A stretch of 8,892 nucleotides of DNA, taken from NCBI GenBank assembly GCA_041485845.1, contig JBGPKH010000365.1:1-8892 (forward strand). Reading direction: 5' to 3'. A model generated the notes under the pieces. It saw nothing but the letters and a program-made list of their open reading frames with translations. It did no database searches and was not told the origin of the DNA. Source of the DNA: OMOG01 sp041485845 (GTDB lineage: Bacteria > Acidobacteriota > Terriglobia > Bryobacterales > Bryobacteraceae). A program made the position numbers and the translations under genes. Below, piece by piece: positions 6,760 to 8,892 of the stretch (within the stretch, counting starts at the first letter, position 1; each line of letters starts with the position of its first letter).

Positions 6760-6995
6760 ATGTATTACGATAGCACCCGCCTGGACGGATGGAGACCTGG
6801 GGGCGTTGCATTGGCAGAAGTCGCCGGAGATTCCGTTGACAATTCACCGGATCGGTTCGGTTCCCTCGCTCAGGATCGCAAGATCGGCATCGGTCCACGA
6901 AAATGACCCGACCCAGATTGGCGCCCATCCCGGTGGATCCCGGTGGATGCGGTGCGGCACGCAAAACAGACCGCTGATGGTATATTGGTATACTG
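6760..6995. promoter_or_regulatory. Divergent intergenic region holding the promoters of two transcription units
   Basis: These 236 bp separate the minus-strand DUF4384 operon from the plus-strand secreted gene, so both promoters should lie here. No strong sigma-70 pair is found on either strand. Visible structure: a two-copy direct repeat with 10-bp period (cggtggat at 6931-6938 and 6941-6948), and a symmetric run with repeated ctgatgg and ggtata just before the ATG at 6996. No coding frame in it looks real. Confidence 0.45.
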
Positions 6996-6999
6996 ATGG
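6974..6999 (+). promoter_or_regulatory. Repeat-rich AT segment overlapping the start of the plus-strand gene
   Basis: The segment reads ctgatgg, tata, ttgg, tata, ctgatgg: the heptamer ctgatgg occurs at 6974-6980 and 6993-6999, and ggtata at 6979-6984 and 6987-6992. It contains two -10-like hexamers, TATATT (6981-6986) and TATACT (6989-6994). The second abuts the ATG at 6996, so either the first is the -10 of a nearly leaderless transcript, or the true start is further down (TTG at 7020 after AGGGGG). No matching -35 is seen. Confidence 0.25.
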
Positions 7000-7793
7000 C
7001 GGCTAAACAAAGGGGGCCCTTGCGACCGCTCAGATTCAAGAATCTCATCCTCCTTTTCATGACTTGTGCGCTGCTCGCGCAAGAGCCCATGAGTAATGAG
7101 GGCATCATCAAGCTGGTGAAGTCCGGCATGACGGAGGACTTGATTATCAACGTGATCCAGCAGCAACCCGGCACTTATGTTTTTGGCGCCAACGATCTCG
7201 TCGCGCTCAAAGAGGCGAGCGTTTCCGAGAAGATCATCGCCGCGATGCTGGCCAAGGGAAGAGGTGATACAGTCTCGGGTCTTCCCGCTGCTTCCGGCAA
7301 GGCAGTTGCTCCCGGCCAACGTTCCTCGATCTCCGGACCCGGTCTCTATTACAAGAAGGGTAGCGAATACTTTGAGCTTCTGACCGAGGAAGTCGAGTGG
7401 AAGACCAGCGGCGCGATGAAGAACATCGTCAGCGCCGGCATCGTCAAGAAGGATCTCAACGGCACGGTCTCCGGTCCGAGCAGCCGCAACTTCCTCACGA
7501 ACCCGATGGAGATCATCCTGTCTCCGCCAGGTGGCACGACGGTGAATTCCTACATTCTGCTCCCCATGAAGCCCGACAATGGCCTCCGGGAATTCAAAGT
7601 CGGGCCGGTTAATCAGAAGAGTGGCGTCGCGAAGGGAGCGATTCCGTTCGGTGTGGAGAAAGTCGGCGAGGGCAAGTTCCGTATGGTATTGCAGACTCCC
7701 TTGGCGCCTGGTGAGTACGGCATCCTCACGGCGACGCCAGCGGATTCCTCCACCGGGACCAGCAAGATGCACACGTTCCGTATCCTGCTGTAG
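6996..7793 (+). CDS. Secreted protein of unknown function, conserved acidobacterial type
   Basis: A 265-residue protein. Basic residues followed by LILLFMTCALLAQ (17-29) make a signal peptide; the Cys at 24 lacks a proper lipobox. Residues 33-88 are helical and contain a twofold motif: IIKLVKSGMTEDLIINVIQQ (37-56) and LVALKEASVSEKIIAAMLAK (68-87). After a Ser/Gly/Pro linker, residues 115-265 form a predicted beta domain with LYYKKGSEYFELLTEEVEW (117-135), VSAGIVKKDLNG (145-156) and LAPGEYGIL (236-244). I have a general memory of this two-part layout in many acidobacterial paralogs, but no functional name applies. It diverges from the caspase operon and may share regulation with it. The ATG at 6996 has no Shine-Dalgarno; TTG at 7020 (residue 9) follows AGGGGG and would keep the signal peptide. 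The stop is 7 bp from that of the converging aminopeptidase gene. Confidence 0.85.
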   Translation: MAAKQRGPLRPLRFKNLILLFMTCALLAQEPMSNEGIIKLVKSGMTEDLIINVIQQQPGTYVFGANDLVALKEASVSEKIIAAMLAKGRGDTVSGLPAASGKAVAPGQRSSISGPGLYYKKGSEYFELLTEEVEWKTSGAMKNIVSAGIVKKDLNGTVSGPSSRNFLTNPMEIILSPPGGTTVNSYILLPMKPDNGLREFKVGPVNQKSGVAKGAIPFGVEKVGEGKFRMVLQTPLAPGEYGILTATPADSSTGTSKMHTFRILL

Positions 7794-7800
7794 TCTTCGT

Positions 7801-8892
7801 TCAGCCCCACCTTCGGGACTCGCCCACAATTCCGTCAATCGTCGCCTGCGCGATCGGATGGTACCCCGCCCGCGCCCTCGCATAGATCGACTCCGCGCGC
7901 ACTTGCCCCTCCGGCGTCTTCATCAGCTCCGTGTAAATCGGCTTCAGGAACTTGCGCCGGCCCACCGAGCACAGAAACCGCTCCACCCGATCAAACGCCG
8001 GCTCATAATTCCGCCGCACCGCCATCAGCAGCCATTGATGCAGGATCTCCGAATTGCCGGAGTGCGTCAAATCGAATTCACTGTCCAGCCGCTCCATGTC
8101 GGGGTTCTTCTGCGACCGCAGAAAATGCAGCCACTCGTGGGTGCTCCAGCCGCGGGTATCCTCCGGCCAGCCCACCTCCACCCGCGAGAAGGCGTCCGAG
8201 TGCGGCTCCGCGGCGCCCGCCGGCACGCCGGGCCGATAGATCCATTCCTCCAAATCCACCGCGTTCGGCAGTTCCCGCCGGATGTACTCCAGGAAATCCG
8301 CGGTGGTGATGCTGCGGAAAGCAAAGTGGTCGAAGTACGATCGCAGGAACTGGTCGAAACGCTCCCGCCCCACCGTGCGCTCGATGGTGCGCAGCAGCAG
8401 CGCGCCCTTCTCGTACGGGACCAGCGTGCATCCTTCATCGGGATCGCGACCCGTCAGGTCGATGTGCAGCACGCGATCCGCTTCGGGCAGCCCGGCCATC
8501 TCGGCGTCCAGTTGGCGCCGGCCGAGCACGGCCTCCATGGCCTCTCGCGCACCGCCGTAGACCTTTTCCAACACCCGGCGCTCCACGTAAACGGTAAAGC
8601 CTTCATTGAGCCAGAAATCGCTCCACGTGGCGTTGGTCACCAGGTTGCCCGACCACGAATGCGCCAACTCGTGGGCCACCAGCGAAACCAGGCTTCTATC
8701 GCCGGCCAGCACAGTGGGGGTGGCGAACGTGAGACGCGGATTCTCCATACCGCCGAACGGGAAGCTCGGCGGCAGCACCAGCAGGTCGTAGCGCCCCCAG
8801 CGGTACGGCCCGTACAACTCCTCGACGGTCGAGATCATCGCCTCTGTGTCGGCGAACTCGCTGGCGGCCGCCTCCACCACCGAAGGTTCGGC
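7801..8892 (-). CDS. M1-family zinc aminopeptidase, leukotriene-A4-hydrolase type (5' end outside window)
   Basis: The frame is open from the right edge (AEPSVVEAAASEF...) to TGA at 7803-7801, 363 residues, so the N-terminal half of a protein of about 600 residues is missing. Counted within the fragment: substrate-recognition motif GGMEN (47-51); zinc ligands His74 and His78 in HELAH; and after exactly 18 residues Glu97 in LNEGFTVYVERR. The HExxH-x18-E pattern is complete. PYEKG carries the transition-state Tyr (160). From about 235 the helical C-terminal domain typical of leukotriene A4 hydrolase follows (STHEWLHFLRS, HQWLLMAVRRNYEPAFDRV). It should remove N-terminal amino acids from peptides. 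The residue corresponding to human Tyr378, five before the catalytic Tyr, is Cys here, so epoxide-hydrolase activity should not be assumed. Location cannot be judged without the N-terminus. It converges on the plus-strand secreted gene. Confidence 0.93.
   Translation of the reverse strand, partial: AEPSVVEAAASEFADTEAMISTVEELYGPYRWGRYDLLVLPPSFPFGGMENPRLTFATPTVLAGDRSLVSLVAHELAHSWSGNLVTNATWSDFWLNEGFTVYVERRVLEKVYGGAREAMEAVLGRRQLDAEMAGLPEADRVLHIDLTGRDPDEGCTLVPYEKGALLLRTIERTVGRERFDQFLRSYFDHFAFRSITTADFLEYIRRELPNAVDLEEWIYRPGVPAGAAEPHSDAFSRVEVGWPEDTRGWSTHEWLHFLRSQKNPDMERLDSEFDLTHSGNSEILHQWLLMAVRRNYEPAFDRVERFLCSVGRRKFLKPIYTELMKTPEGQVRAESIYARARAGYHPIAQATIDGIVGESRRWG

Noticed and set aside
6836..6864. 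TTGACA on the plus strand as a -35 element
   Set aside because: No -10-like hexamer lies 16-18 bp downstream (GGTTCC is there), and the nearest plus-strand start is more than 130 bp away.
5986..6906. 306-codon open frame on the plus strand opposite the longer DUF4384 gene
   Set aside because: Antisense shadow of a gene with a signal peptide and a DUF4384 domain; the translation is Gly/Val/Arg-rich without family features.
7794..7800. Shared terminator between the two converging genes
   Set aside because: Only 7 bases separate the stops, and no GC-rich hairpin with a T-run was found on either strand at the junction.
6870..7883. 337-codon open frame on the minus strand opposite the secreted plus-strand gene
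   Set aside because: The plus-strand frame has a signal peptide and recognisable motifs; this frame is Arg-rich and also runs into the aminopeptidase 3' end.

Overview
The window looks like chromosomal DNA from a GC-rich bacterium of the Acidobacteriota, most like the Solibacter/Bryobacter group. This is an inference from protein style: many secreted small-domain proteins, DUF4384 proteins, a PEGA/TPR caspase-like protease, and a secreted family with ELLTEEVEWKTSG-type motifs that I associate with that phylum. No RNA gene, CRISPR array, insertion sequence or phage gene is visible. Almost everything lies on the minus strand; one gene is on the plus strand.

From high to low coordinates: 7801-8892 (minus) is the C-terminal part of an M1 zinc aminopeptidase of the leukotriene-A4-hydrolase type, cut by the window end. 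It converges, with a 7-base gap, on 6996-7793 (plus), a secreted acidobacterial protein of unknown function. A 236-bp divergent intergenic region (6760-6995) separates that gene from a tight minus-strand set: two secreted DUF4384 proteins (5752-6759 and 5039-5755, overlapping by ATGA), a secreted caspase-like peptidase with PEGA and TPR domains (2937-5042, start overlapping or 5 nt past the previous stop), and a small secreted SnoaL/DUF4440-type protein (2471-2887, 49 nt further on). The first three look like one translationally coupled unit. The working idea is an exported caspase-like protease with two exported DUF4384 partners.

The left quarter holds two things that are easy to miss. First, one uninterrupted reading frame runs from ATG at 2221 off the left edge (740 codons in the window). 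It encodes a GT4-type glycosyltransferase fused to a large C-terminal domain that is probably an alpha/alpha barrel. Second, the 250 bases between the SnoaL gene and this glycosyltransferase are not empty. They carry the C-terminal part of a sortase with its catalytic Cys and Arg intact, but with no N-terminal half, an Arg codon where the catalytic His belongs, and one frameshift. The relic still ends in an ATGA overlap with the glycosyltransferase start, so a sortase-glycosyltransferase operon probably existed here and the sortase has decayed.
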